From positions 1 to 6,434 of the forward strand of contig URKW01000109.1 in assembly GCA_900548615.1 (NCBI GenBank): 6,434 nucleotides of DNA. The letters are read 5' to 3'. Source of the stretch: an uncultured Eubacteriales bacterium (GTDB lineage Bacteria; Bacillota; Clostridia; Oscillospirales; Oscillospiraceae). Shown here one piece after another: positions 1-5,633 of the stretch. Position 1 is the stretch's first letter. The number at the start of each line of letters is the position of its first letter. The notes beneath the pieces are model-generated. The model saw nothing but the letters and a program-made list of their open reading frames with translations. It was not told the DNA's origin and ran no database searches. The position numbers and the translations under genes are program-made.

Positions 1-7
1 CGACTAA

Positions 8-40
8 AACGCCAGCTCTCGCATAACGAGAACTGGCGTT
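8..40. terminator. Hairpin, likely bidirectional terminator of a gene outside the window
   Basis: Bases 8-15 (AACGCCAG) and 17-21 (TCTCG) pair with 27-31 and 33-40 around a 5-nt loop, with a single mismatch at 16/32. This gives 13 paired bases. On the plus strand the stem runs into TTCTTTG. On the minus strand it runs into TTTTAG, a better T tract. It therefore fits a terminator in either direction, but the genes it would serve lie upstream of the window. Confidence 0.6.
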
Positions 41-53
41 CTTTGACAGGCTG

Positions 54-92
54 ACAGGAAAGACACGTCAGCGACGTGTCTTTCCTGTTTTT
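54..92 (+). terminator. Strong intrinsic terminator
   Basis: Bases 55-69 pair perfectly with 73-87 (15 bp) around a 3-nt loop (AGC), and the stem is followed by five T residues at 88-92. This is a textbook Rho-independent terminator on the plus strand, presumably ending transcription of an upstream gene that lies before base 1. A competing 6-bp helix is possible (GCTGAC at 50-55 with GTCAGC at 67-72) that would break the terminator stem. It is much weaker and may be chance. Confidence 0.8.
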
Positions 93-141
93 CTGCCAAT
101 TTCGCGTCAAAGGGCGGAAAACGGCAAGTAGATGGATAAAG

Positions 142-170
142 GCATATTTCCCCGCTGGCGAGGCATACTG
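142..170 (+). promoter_or_regulatory. Candidate forespore-type (sigma-G-like) promoter for the racemase-like gene
   Basis: GCATA (142-146) is separated by 17 bases from CATACTG (164-170). This resembles the Bacillus sigma-G pattern (GHATR at -35, CATnHTA at -10, spacing about 17-18). No convincing sigma-A promoter was found between the terminator at 54-92 and the gene start at 258. A TTTACC-17-TATACC match at 213-241 would start transcription inside the ribosome binding site and is not credible. The match is to short motifs and could be chance. Confidence 0.3.
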
Positions 171-183
171 GGAAAACAGCGGC

Positions 184-204
184 GCGGCGAAACATTTTCG
201 CCGC
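184..204. other. 9-bp perfect hairpin in the leader of the racemase-like gene
   Basis: GCGGCGAAA (184-192) pairs with TTTCGCCGC (196-204) around a 3-nt loop. There is no T tract, so it is not an intrinsic terminator. If transcription begins just after the candidate promoter at 142-170, this hairpin would sit near the 5' end of the mRNA, where it could stabilise the transcript. No riboswitch class was recognised here. Confidence 0.45.
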
Positions 205-257
205 CTGACGCGTTTACCATATGTACGTGATCCACTATACCCCACAAGGAGCTTATC

Positions 258-1241
258 ATGGCAGAATTGATCGTCAATACCGGGGCTCTCCTGCAAAATT
301 ACCGGCGCTATGCCGATGCCGGACAGGTGATCCCCATTCTCAAGGGCAACGGCTACGGCCTTGGCGCACAGCCGCTGCGGGACCTGCTGGCGCGGCAGGG
401 CGTCACCCTGTTTGCCTGTGCCACGCCGGAGGAAGCGCTGGCACTGGCACAGCCGGAAACCGACCTGCTGCTTCTGTGCTGCGTTCACGAGCTGCCGCTG
501 CTGCGGGCGCTGTTACAGCGGCGGGTCATTCTGTCGGTGGAGAGTCTGGCTCAGGCCCAGGCCATCGACGCGCTGCACATGGATGCGCGGGTGCATCTGG
601 CGGTGGATTCCGGCTTTGGCCGCTTCGGCTTTCTGCCGGAGCAGACGGAGGAGATGAAGCGGGTATTCGCGCTGGACAACCTGCGGGTGCAGGGAATCTT
701 CTCCCACTTCCGGGGCGCTGCCGCCGCGCCGGAACAGTTTGCACGGTTCAGCCGGGTGTTGCTGGAGCTGGACGGCTATCCCGTGGGGCTGCGGCACATC
801 GCCGCCACCCGCACGGCAGACGTGCCCCAATACCGGCTGGACGCGGTGCGCATCGGCTCTGGCCTGACTGGCTGCTGCGGCGGCACACCTGCCGCCGTGC
901 TGGAGGCGGAGGTCTGCACCGTGCGCCGCCTGAAAAAAGGCGACCGCGTGGGCTACGGCGACACGCTGCTGCGGCGGGATACCGAGGTAGCTGTTCTGGC
1001 GGCAGGCACCTCCGACGGCGCATTCACCTACCGTGACCGCGGCTTGCGGGCCTTCTGGAAGCAGCGGCGGAAATACGTCCTCTTCCACGGGGTGGAGGCC
1101 CCGGTGATCGCGCCGCCGGGCCTGACCCATACCATGGTGGACGTGACGGGACTGGACTGCCATCCCGGCGACCGGGCGGTGATCCCCCACGATCTGGTGC
1201 TGACCAGCGAGCACGTCCTCCGCCGGTATACGGAAGAATAA
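258..1241 (+). CDS. Alanine racemase-fold PLP protein with degenerate active site
   Basis: A 327-residue protein with the fold-type III layout of alanine racemase: an N-terminal PLP barrel (about 1-215) and a shortened C-terminal beta domain (about 216-327). Family members are usually 360-390 residues. The PLP lysine K29 and Y33 are present in ILKGNGYGLG, as are the motifs SGFGRFGF (118-125, R122), FSHF (148-151, H150) and AVRIGSG (196-202, R198). By eye alignment, the lysine before the VD of that segment is A115. The re-face tyrosine of the VGYADG motif (Y265 in the Geobacillus enzyme) is T251 in AGTSDG. The Met-Asp of the C-domain CMD motif are replaced by L289/T290. It is therefore probably not an ordinary alanine racemase; racemase, aldolase-like or non-catalytic roles are all open. 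The ATG is chosen because AAGGAG (246-251) lies 6 nt upstream. It is a single-gene unit, ended by the hairpin at 1245-1276. Confidence 0.85.
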   Translation: MAELIVNTGALLQNYRRYADAGQVIPILKGNGYGLGAQPLRDLLARQGVTLFACATPEEALALAQPETDLLLLCCVHELPLLRALLQRRVILSVESLAQAQAIDALHMDARVHLAVDSGFGRFGFLPEQTEEMKRVFALDNLRVQGIFSHFRGAAAAPEQFARFSRVLLELDGYPVGLRHIAATRTADVPQYRLDAVRIGSGLTGCCGGTPAAVLEAEVCTVRRLKKGDRVGYGDTLLRRDTEVAVLAAGTSDGAFTYRDRGLRAFWKQRRKYVLFHGVEAPVIAPPGLTHTMVDVTGLDCHPGDRAVIPHDLVLTSEHVLRRYTEE

Positions 1242-1244
1242 AAG

Positions 1245-1276
1245 AGCACCGTGGACGCTGTCCACGGTGCTTTTTT
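1245..1276. terminator. Bidirectional terminator between convergent genes
   Basis: AGCACCGTGGAC (1245-1256) pairs perfectly with 1260-1271 (12 bp) around a GCT loop. The plus strand continues as a T6 tract (1271-1276), ending the racemase-like gene 3 nt after its stop. On the minus strand the stem is followed by CTTTTATT, so it can also end the DUF3592-like gene, whose stop is at 1285. Confidence 0.88.
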
Positions 1277-1284
1277 GCCATAAG

Positions 1285-1752
1285 TTATAGTCCAAAGAGG
1301 ATTATATCCCGGATCACCAGAATCTCCGCCAGCAGGCAGAAGGCCGCGAAAAGGAAGAACAATCCGCCGCCCAGCAGCGGCTTTCTGGGCTTATCCTCCC
1401 GGATCAGGTCGGGCCTTTTGGGGTCGTACCACCCCGTTTTCTGCCGTCCTACGCCCTTGGGACTGCCCCAGTCCTGACGACTGGAATAGGTGTAGGTCTT
1501 GCCGTCCACCGTGTACTCATAGGTGGGCAGATAGACCACATATCGCATCAGGCGGCTGGTGCCGTCCTCCTGCTCCTCCCAGCGCTCCACGTCCTCCTGT
1601 CTGATATCGGTCACGGTCATGGTGGCAGTGGCGGTGTAGCGCTGCTTGTCGTCCTCGTAGCCCGCGATGGCGCTCTTCCGGCTGCGGAGCCCCAGCCATA
1701 CCATCAGCGCGATCACCAGCGGCAGGATCAATGCGGGAAGTAAATTTTCCAT
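1285..1752 (-). CDS. DUF3592-like small membrane protein, function unknown
   Basis: A 155-residue protein with a hydrophobic N-terminal segment (about 4-22), a polar middle (about 23-125) and a second hydrophobic segment (about 127-147). The middle contains a beta-rich pattern: YTATATMTVTDI (39-50), then PTYEYTVDGKTYTY (76-89), then TGWYDPKRPDL (106-116). This order (ATVxxI, YxYxVDGKxY, YDPxxP) is typical of DUF3592 proteins, where the soluble part sits between two TM helices. No enzymatic motif is visible. ATG is preceded by AGGAGGAGA (GGAGG at 1760-1764), 7 nt from the start. It is monocistronic, with its own promoter at 1797-1825 and the shared terminator at 1245-1276. The family assignment is by pattern only; the biological role is unknown. 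Confidence 0.85.
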   Translation of the reverse strand: MENLLPALILPLVIALMVWLGLRSRKSAIAGYEDDKQRYTATATMTVTDIRQEDVERWEEQEDGTSRLMRYVVYLPTYEYTVDGKTYTYSSRQDWGSPKGVGRQKTGWYDPKRPDLIREDKPRKPLLGGGLFFLFAAFCLLAEILVIRDIILFGL

Positions 1753-1796
1753 CGTCTCTCCTCCTGAATCACAAAATTGGGAAACCCTGTAAGACC

Positions 1797-1825
1797 AGTG
1801 TATCGTAAAGGGGCGCGGTGGTCAA
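1797..1825 (-). promoter_or_regulatory. Sigma-A-like promoter of the DUF3592-like gene
   Basis: On the minus strand, TTGACC (1825-1820) is separated by exactly 17 bp from TACACT (1802-1797), about 45 bp upstream of the start codon. The motifs match the consensus at 5 of 6 and 4 of 6 positions. The spacing and location fit a housekeeping promoter. Confidence 0.6.
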
Positions 1826-1849
1826 CGGTGAATTTCTCCGCAGGGCGCT

Positions 1850-1889
1850 TTTTTCGCAAAAAGGGACTGCCGAAGCAGTCCCTTTTGCG
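1850..1889 (-). terminator. Intrinsic terminator of the lipoprotein gene, UUCG tetraloop
   Basis: On the minus strand, a 12-bp perfect stem (1875-1886 with 1859-1870) closes on a C-UUCG-G tetraloop, an unusually stable RNA loop, and ends in a run of five T (1862-1858). Flanking GCG/CGC bases extend the stem around one bulged base. It begins a few bases after the lipoprotein stop codon at 1894. On the plus strand the same stem ends in TTTT, so it can also block antisense transcription. Confidence 0.88.
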
Positions 1890-1893
1890 TGCG

Positions 1894-2526
1894 TTATTTA
1901 CTTGCGGCGATGGTGCTGAAAAAGCCCATCATCTCGTCGGTGCGATCCTCCACATAGCTGGTGAAGGTGACAACGCAGATGTACTGCTCCAGCGGGATAC
2001 AGACCTGCAGCGACTGGGTGGGGAAGCCGTTGTAGGTGGCGGTGGTCAGAATGCTGTCATACTCGCCGCCAAGGAATTTCGTGGTCTGGGCGGCGGCGCC
2101 CACGTCCGTCATGCCCTCGATGGCGGCGTAGTATTCCTCCGCCTGGGCGATGCCGTTTTCAATAAAGGCTGCCATGTCCACGGCGGTCTTGCCGTCCGTC
2201 ACCTTGTCCACGGTGATGCCGACCCGGTGGAGCGCGTCCTCGGTCATCAGATACATGTCCTGCACCTGTCCGCCGTCCTCCAGCCGCTGCTTCATGGCAG
2301 AGGCCAGATCTTCGCCGCTTTCCAGCGTAATGCTGTTCATTTCTGCGATCTCCTGATCGCTGAGATAGGCGAATTCCTCCGGCGCGGTACAGGTCAGGCC
2401 CAGAAATTCGCTGGTATACGTCCGGCCCTCCACGCTGCCGCGCTGGAACGTTTTCTGCCCGGCGGCGCAGGCCGTCAGCGTCAGCGCCAGTGCCAGCAGC
2501 ATGGCGGGGATCTTGATTTGTTTCAC
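1894..2526 (-). CDS. Putative lipoprotein of unknown function
   Basis: A 210-residue secreted lipoprotein starting at GTG. The N-terminus has lysines at 2 and 5, a hydrophobic stretch (6-16) and a lipobox LTAC (17-20), so signal peptidase II should cleave before Cys20, leaving about 191 residues anchored to the outer face of the membrane. The mature part has no domain I can name. It begins with a beta-like stretch (TYTSEFLGLTCTAPEEF, 36-52), has a helical, acidic centre (57-85), and ends with FLGGEYDSILTT (151-162) and CVVTFTSYVEDRTDEMMGFF (184-203). Similar small lipoproteins occur in clostridia as hypothetical proteins. Upstream in-frame ATG codons up to 2670 would add residues in front of the signal peptide, lack a good ribosome binding site and lie before the promoter, so GTG at 2526 is preferred. 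It is a single-gene unit with its own promoter and terminator. Confidence 0.85.
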   Translation of the reverse strand: MKQIKIPAMLLALALTLTACAAGQKTFQRGSVEGRTYTSEFLGLTCTAPEEFAYLSDQEIAEMNSITLESGEDLASAMKQRLEDGGQVQDMYLMTEDALHRVGITVDKVTDGKTAVDMAAFIENGIAQAEEYYAAIEGMTDVGAAAQTTKFLGGEYDSILTTATYNGFPTQSLQVCIPLEQYICVVTFTSYVEDRTDEMMGFFSTIAASK

Positions 2527-2533
2527 GGGGGTT

Positions 2534-2540
2534 CCTCCTT
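2534..2540 (-). promoter_or_regulatory. Ribosome binding site that fixes the GTG start of the lipoprotein
   Basis: AAGGAGG on the minus strand, 7 nt before GTG (2526-2524). It lies between the promoter at 2585-2613 and the GTG. This rules out the longer reading that starts at 2670, upstream of the promoter. Confidence 0.8.
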
Positions 2541-2584
2541 TTTTGCGCAAAAACCAGAGGCAGATGCGCGGTGCATATGAAAGA

Positions 2585-2613
2585 ATTATAGTGCAAAAAG
2601 CCCTTTTCGTCAA
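2585..2613 (-). promoter_or_regulatory. Consensus sigma-A promoter of the lipoprotein gene
   Basis: On the minus strand, TTGACG (2613-2608), a 17-bp spacer, then a perfect TATAAT (2590-2585). Transcription would start near 2578, giving a leader of about 50 nt. It is the strongest housekeeping promoter match in the window. Confidence 0.82.
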
Positions 2614-2646
2614 TACGCCATTGTTTTCCGGCCTGAAAACAGCAGA

Positions 2647-2670
2647 ATGAAGGGACAAAAGTCCCCTCAT
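2647..2670 (-). terminator. Weak candidate terminator after the B3/B4 gene
   Basis: GGGAC (2652-2656) pairs with GTCCC (2661-2665) around an AAAA loop. After one mismatch, the stem extends by ATGA/TCAT (2647-2650 with 2667-2670). It begins 8 bases after the stop codon of the B3/B4 gene, which is the right place. The minus strand continues as TCTGCTGTTTTC with no tight T run, so termination may be inefficient. Confidence 0.45.
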
Positions 2671-2677
2671 CCCGCAT

Positions 2678-3361
2678 TTATGTTAAAACTTTAGGCACAA
2701 CGATCTCACCGCTTCCGCCGCAGTATTTCTCTGTGTCCGCGATCAGCTTGCGGGCGGTGCCCCACAAAAGCTCGTCGGGCGTCGCCTTGTTGCCCTGCAC
2801 GATGTAGAACACGTTCTTGGCCGTCTCGTCCACCGCCGTCTTGTTCACCTGCCGGATCTCAAGGCGGCACAGCACCTCGTTGCTGTCGTCGCAGTAGCAG
2901 TACTCGTGGGGCGCTACCGGCACAGGCTCCGTCTGACCCAGCGGCACGAACCGCTCGGTGCCGTCGGTAAACCGCAGCGTCACGTTGCCGTCCACCTTGT
3001 CAATGTTGTGGGCGCCCAGCGCCAGCTTACTCTCCAGCGAAAGCAGGTTGTAGATATCCACCGCCGTGTTGATGTAGAACATCTCGCCCTGTCCCTTTTT
3101 CAGAAGCTTGATCAGGTTCTCGCTGGCGGGGATGTTCTTGCGGCGCTTTACGCCCGTGTTGTCGTGGAGGATGTTGAAGCCCTCCAGTACCGGGTCAGCG
3201 TGTACGTCCAGCTCCGCGTACTGTTCATAGAGCTCATGGAGCTTCCGGGTGCGATAGGCCTTCCACTCGTCGGATTCCACCGTGTTGTCCATGCCCCGGA
3301 TCACGGGGAAGATGATCTTCACGCCTGCGTCCAGCACGGCCTGCTGTACGAAAAATTCCAT
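2678..3361 (-). CDS. Stand-alone B3/B4 (PheRS-beta editing-like) domain protein
   Basis: A 227-residue cytoplasmic protein, close to full length for single-domain B3/B4 proteins. In PheRS beta, this domain hydrolyses Tyr-tRNA(Phe); stand-alone versions are thought to bind or edit tRNA-linked or free amino acids, mostly untested. Matching features are HDNTGVKRRKN (66-76), ENLIKLLKKG (81-90), the core INTAVDIYNLLSLESKLALG (97-116), then IDKVDGNVTLRFTDG (120-134), FVPLGQTEPV (138-147), a Cys-rich CYCDDSNEVLCR (155-166) and the TAVDET patch (175-180). No synthetase catalytic, anticodon or membrane segment is present. It starts 15 bp after the stop of the PLP-enzyme gene, with AAGGAGGG (3375-3368) before its ATG, so the two are almost certainly co-transcribed. 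The domain call is firm by pattern; the substrate is unknown. Confidence 0.82.
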   Translation of the reverse strand: MEFFVQQAVLDAGVKIIFPVIRGMDNTVESDEWKAYRTRKLHELYEQYAELDVHADPVLEGFNILHDNTGVKRRKNIPASENLIKLLKKGQGEMFYINTAVDIYNLLSLESKLALGAHNIDKVDGNVTLRFTDGTERFVPLGQTEPVPVAPHEYCYCDDSNEVLCRLEIRQVNKTAVDETAKNVFYIVQGNKATPDELLWGTARKLIADTEKYCGGSGEIVVPKVLT

Positions 3362-3376
3362 GTGATACCCTCCTTG

Positions 3377-4588
3377 TCAGCGGCTCAGCGCCTGATCCAG
3401 ATCGGCGATGATATCGTCGGGATCCTCCAGACCCACGGACATGCGGATCATGCCGTCGGTGATGCCTGCGGCCTCCCGCACCTCCTTGGGGATCATGGTG
3501 TGGGTCATGGCCGCCGCCTGCTCCACCAGCGTCTCCGTGTCGCCCAGCGAAACCGCCAGCGTGCACAGCTTCAGGCTGTTGATGAACTTCTTGCCGGCCT
3601 CAAGGCCGCCCTTCACGTCGAAGGAGATCATGCCGCCGCCGCCCCGCATCTGCTTTTTGGCAATGTCGTACTGGGGATTGGACTCCAGGAAGGGATAGCG
3701 CACCGTCTCGATGCGAGGATCGGCCTCCAGCCAGCGGGCGATCTTCAGGGCGTTTTCGTTATGCTGCCGCATCCGCACGCCCAGTGTTTTCATGCCCCGG
3801 CATACCAGAAACGCTGTAAAGGGCGCCATCACCGCACCGAAATGCATCAGCGTGCCCAGACGGCACTGGCGCAGGAATTCTGTATCGTTGGAGATCACCG
3901 CGCCGCCCAGCAGGTCGCCGTGGCCGCCGATGTATTTGGTCAGGCTGTGGATCACCACGTCCACGCCCAGATCCAGCGGATTGGTGTTGTAGGGGGTGGC
4001 AAAGGTATTGTCCACAAAAACCTTCGCGCCGTGGCGGTGGGCGATCTTCGCCACCTCCGCCAGATCCACCAGCACCATGGTGGGATTGGCGGGAGTCTCT
4101 ACGTAGATGACCTTGGTGTTTGGCTTGATAAGGGGCTCCAGCTCCTCCAGATGATCGGCCTGGAAGGAGTCGTGCCCAATGCCGAACCGGGGCAGCCAGT
4201 CGCTGGTAATGTCCTCGGTGCCGGAGTACTTGGCCTTGGTGAAGATCACGTGGTCACCGCATTTCAGTGCTGCGAACAGCGCACCGGCCACCGCACCCAT
4301 GCCGGAGGCATAGGACACCGCGCCCTTGCCGTGCTCCAGCGCCGCCAGCTTCTGCTCCATGTAGTCCAGGGAGGGGTTGGTGATGCGGCTGTAGGCGAAG
4401 CTCTCGGCGTAGTCGCCGCAGGCCTCCACCGCGTCGTCGGTGGAGGCAAAGTAGAAGGTAGAGGTCTGGTAAATGGGCGGGATCAGGGAACCGTAGGTAT
4501 CGCGGGGCTCACCGGCGTGAACCTCCACCGTGTCAAATTTTACGTTCTCCGGCTGAAAATCCGGATGCTTCAGGATCAACTGGCTCAT
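3377..4588 (-). CDS. Cys/Met-metabolism PLP enzyme, methionine gamma-lyase/transsulfuration type
   Basis: A 403-residue fold-type I PLP enzyme of the cystathionine gamma-synthase/methionine gamma-lyase group, full length for the family. Motifs in order: PPIYQTSTF (37-45), YSRITNP (66-72, phosphate-binding Y66/R68), SYASGMGA (92-99), stacking Y121, VDNTFATP (192-199, D193), SLTKYIGGHGD (215-225, PLP lysine K218), SLGDTETLVEQ (347-357) and RMSVGLED (382-389, carboxylate-binding R382). GHGD after the lysine and the SLGDTETL...MTH stretch (347-363) favour methionine gamma-lyase, which makes methanethiol, ammonia and 2-oxobutyrate. However, the residue aligned with the lyase's active-site cysteine (C116 in Pseudomonas) is G123, and the Lys-Asp pair (K240/D241) appears as Met-His (248-249). 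Cystathionine synthase/lyase or sulfhydrylase activity therefore remains possible. The start is ATG with GGAGG at 4599-4595. It sits between a LysR gene and the B3/B4 gene, with a terminator-like hairpin just before its start. Confidence 0.9.
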   Translation of the reverse strand: MSQLILKHPDFQPENVKFDTVEVHAGEPRDTYGSLIPPIYQTSTFYFASTDDAVEACGDYAESFAYSRITNPSLDYMEQKLAALEHGKGAVSYASGMGAVAGALFAALKCGDHVIFTKAKYSGTEDITSDWLPRFGIGHDSFQADHLEELEPLIKPNTKVIYVETPANPTMVLVDLAEVAKIAHRHGAKVFVDNTFATPYNTNPLDLGVDVVIHSLTKYIGGHGDLLGGAVISNDTEFLRQCRLGTLMHFGAVMAPFTAFLVCRGMKTLGVRMRQHNENALKIARWLEADPRIETVRYPFLESNPQYDIAKKQMRGGGGMISFDVKGGLEAGKKFINSLKLCTLAVSLGDTETLVEQAAAMTHTMIPKEVREAAGITDGMIRMSVGLEDPDDIIADLDQALSR

Positions 4589-4600
4589 AACGCACCTCCA

Positions 4601-4644
4601 TAAAAAATGCTGACAGGCAGCTTTGTTTTCTTGCCTGTCAGCAT
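4601..4644 (-). terminator. Terminator hairpin directly before the PLP-enzyme gene (possible attenuator)
   Basis: On the minus strand, 4644-4632 pair perfectly with 4619-4607 (13 bp) around a 12-nt loop, and are followed by a T run (six T, 4607-4602). It is 60 bp downstream of the LysR stop and ends only about 2 bases before the GGAGG of the PLP-enzyme gene (4599-4595). There is no room for a promoter between the T run and the start codon. Transcripts entering the enzyme gene must therefore pass through or start within this hairpin, which suggests a conditional terminator or a partial-readthrough element. Confidence 0.75.
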
Positions 4645-4704
4645 ATCACATTTTTCGTCAGGAGGGAAATACCGTGAACCTATGGCGCTCCATAAGAAAA
4701 AGCT

Positions 4705-5619
4705 TTACCCCTGTGCGGCGTAGAGCTGCCGGGTCATGCAGTCCAGGAATGAGCGTTCAATGGGCCGCAGCGCCCTGTCCCGGATGCCGATCCAGCCGAT
4801 ATCCACCCGGTCATCGGTGGCGATGGGCACGCAGGCCACCTCGCGGGACAGCCGCTTTGAGATCACGCCGGTGCCGATGTCGTAGGCGTTGCAGCCCCGC
4901 ATCAGCGCCGTGCTTACGTACAGGTCGCTGATGTAGACCACCTTCCGGGGGTAGAAATTGGGCAGCATCATCTCCTCCGAGAAGAAGCCGGGGGAGTCGC
5001 CGTCCTGCTCATAGACAATGCAGGGGTAGTCCATCAGCTCCTCCGGCGTCACGCTCTCCCGCTTGGCCAGCGGATGCTCCACCGACAGAAAGGCGTGGGG
5101 CGCGGCGCGGGATACGCTGTGGAACTCCAGGTTGTTGTCCTCCAGCACCTTCAGCATGTGGCGGCGGTTCACGTCCGACAGGAAGATCACGCCCATGTCG
5201 CTGTACTGCTTGCGCACGTCCTCGATGACGGCGGCGGTCTGGGTCTGGTTCAGCCCCAGCGTATAGCGGTCGGCGTCGATGCCGCCCACAAATTCCTCAA
5301 AGGCGCTGACCACGAAGTCGTAGTGCTGGCTGCTGAGGAAGAAGGAGGGCTTTTCCTGCTCCGTGTCGCTGTGGAAATACTCGCTGATGTAGTCGGCGTC
5401 CCGCAGCAGGCGGTTGCTGAGCTTCAGCAGCTCCCGCCCCTCGTTGGTGATGGCAATGCCGGTGGAGGAGCGGGTGAAAATGGTGATGCCCAGTTCCGCC
5501 TCCAGCGCGTTCACCAGATTGCTGATGCTGGGCTGGGAGACGTACAGCTTTTGGGCGGCCCGGCTGAAGGAGCCGCATTTTTCCACCATGGATACGTATT
5601 TCAGCTGCTGCAAGGTCAT
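4705..5619 (-). CDS. LysR-family transcriptional regulator
   Basis: A 304-residue regulator, the usual LysR length. The N-terminal winged HTH covers about 1-60: LKYVSMVEKCGSFSRAAQKL (6-25), then SQPSISNLVNALEAELG (28-44), then FTRSSTGIAITNEG (48-61). A linker helix follows (about 62-88), then the effector-binding domain (about 91-295), with signature stretches SDMGVIFLSDVNRRHM (140-155), HPLAKRESVTPEELMDYP (182-199) and DIGTGVISKRL (247-257). This effector domain reads like the Firmicute LysR group often linked to methionine/cysteine genes, which fits the adjacent PLP enzyme; that link is inference. The ATG follows AAGGAGG (5634-5628), which overlaps the GntR stop codon, and the two genes are 14 bp apart and co-transcribed. 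LysR proteins usually lie divergent from their target; here it is upstream and co-directional. Confidence 0.9.
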   Translation of the reverse strand: MTLQQLKYVSMVEKCGSFSRAAQKLYVSQPSISNLVNALEAELGITIFTRSSTGIAITNEGRELLKLSNRLLRDADYISEYFHSDTEQEKPSFFLSSQHYDFVVSAFEEFVGGIDADRYTLGLNQTQTAAVIEDVRKQYSDMGVIFLSDVNRRHMLKVLEDNNLEFHSVSRAAPHAFLSVEHPLAKRESVTPEELMDYPCIVYEQDGDSPGFFSEEMMLPNFYPRKVVYISDLYVSTALMRGCNAYDIGTGVISKRLSREVACVPIATDDRVDIGWIGIRDRALRPIERSFLDCMTRQLYAAQG

Positions 5620-5633
5620 GTCTGCGCCCTCCT

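Noticed and set aside
213..241. TTTACC-17-TATACC as a sigma-A promoter for the racemase-like gene
   Set aside because: Transcription would begin at about 248, inside the ribosome binding site, so the mRNA would lack a usable leader.
4..270. Short open frames across the first 270 bases (minus 4-195, plus 76-270)
   Set aside because: They run through the terminator hairpins, lack ribosome sites and have no protein-like features.
2527..2670. N-terminal extension of the lipoprotein to an ATG at 2670
   Set aside because: It would place residues before the signal peptide and start upstream of the consensus promoter at 2585-2613; the GTG at 2526 has an ideal AAGGAGG.
2906..4603. A 565-codon open frame on the plus strand opposite the PLP enzyme and B3/B4 genes
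   Set aside because: It is antisense to two genes with clear family motifs, has no domain sense, and long open antisense frames are expected with this GC-rich codon use.
4673..4931. A plus-strand GTG start (4674) preceded by GGAGGG (4661-4666), reading into the 3' end of the LysR gene
   Set aside because: The translated product is Arg/Cys/Pro-rich and resembles nothing; it is antisense to the conserved LysR C-terminus. The ribosome site-like match is probably chance.
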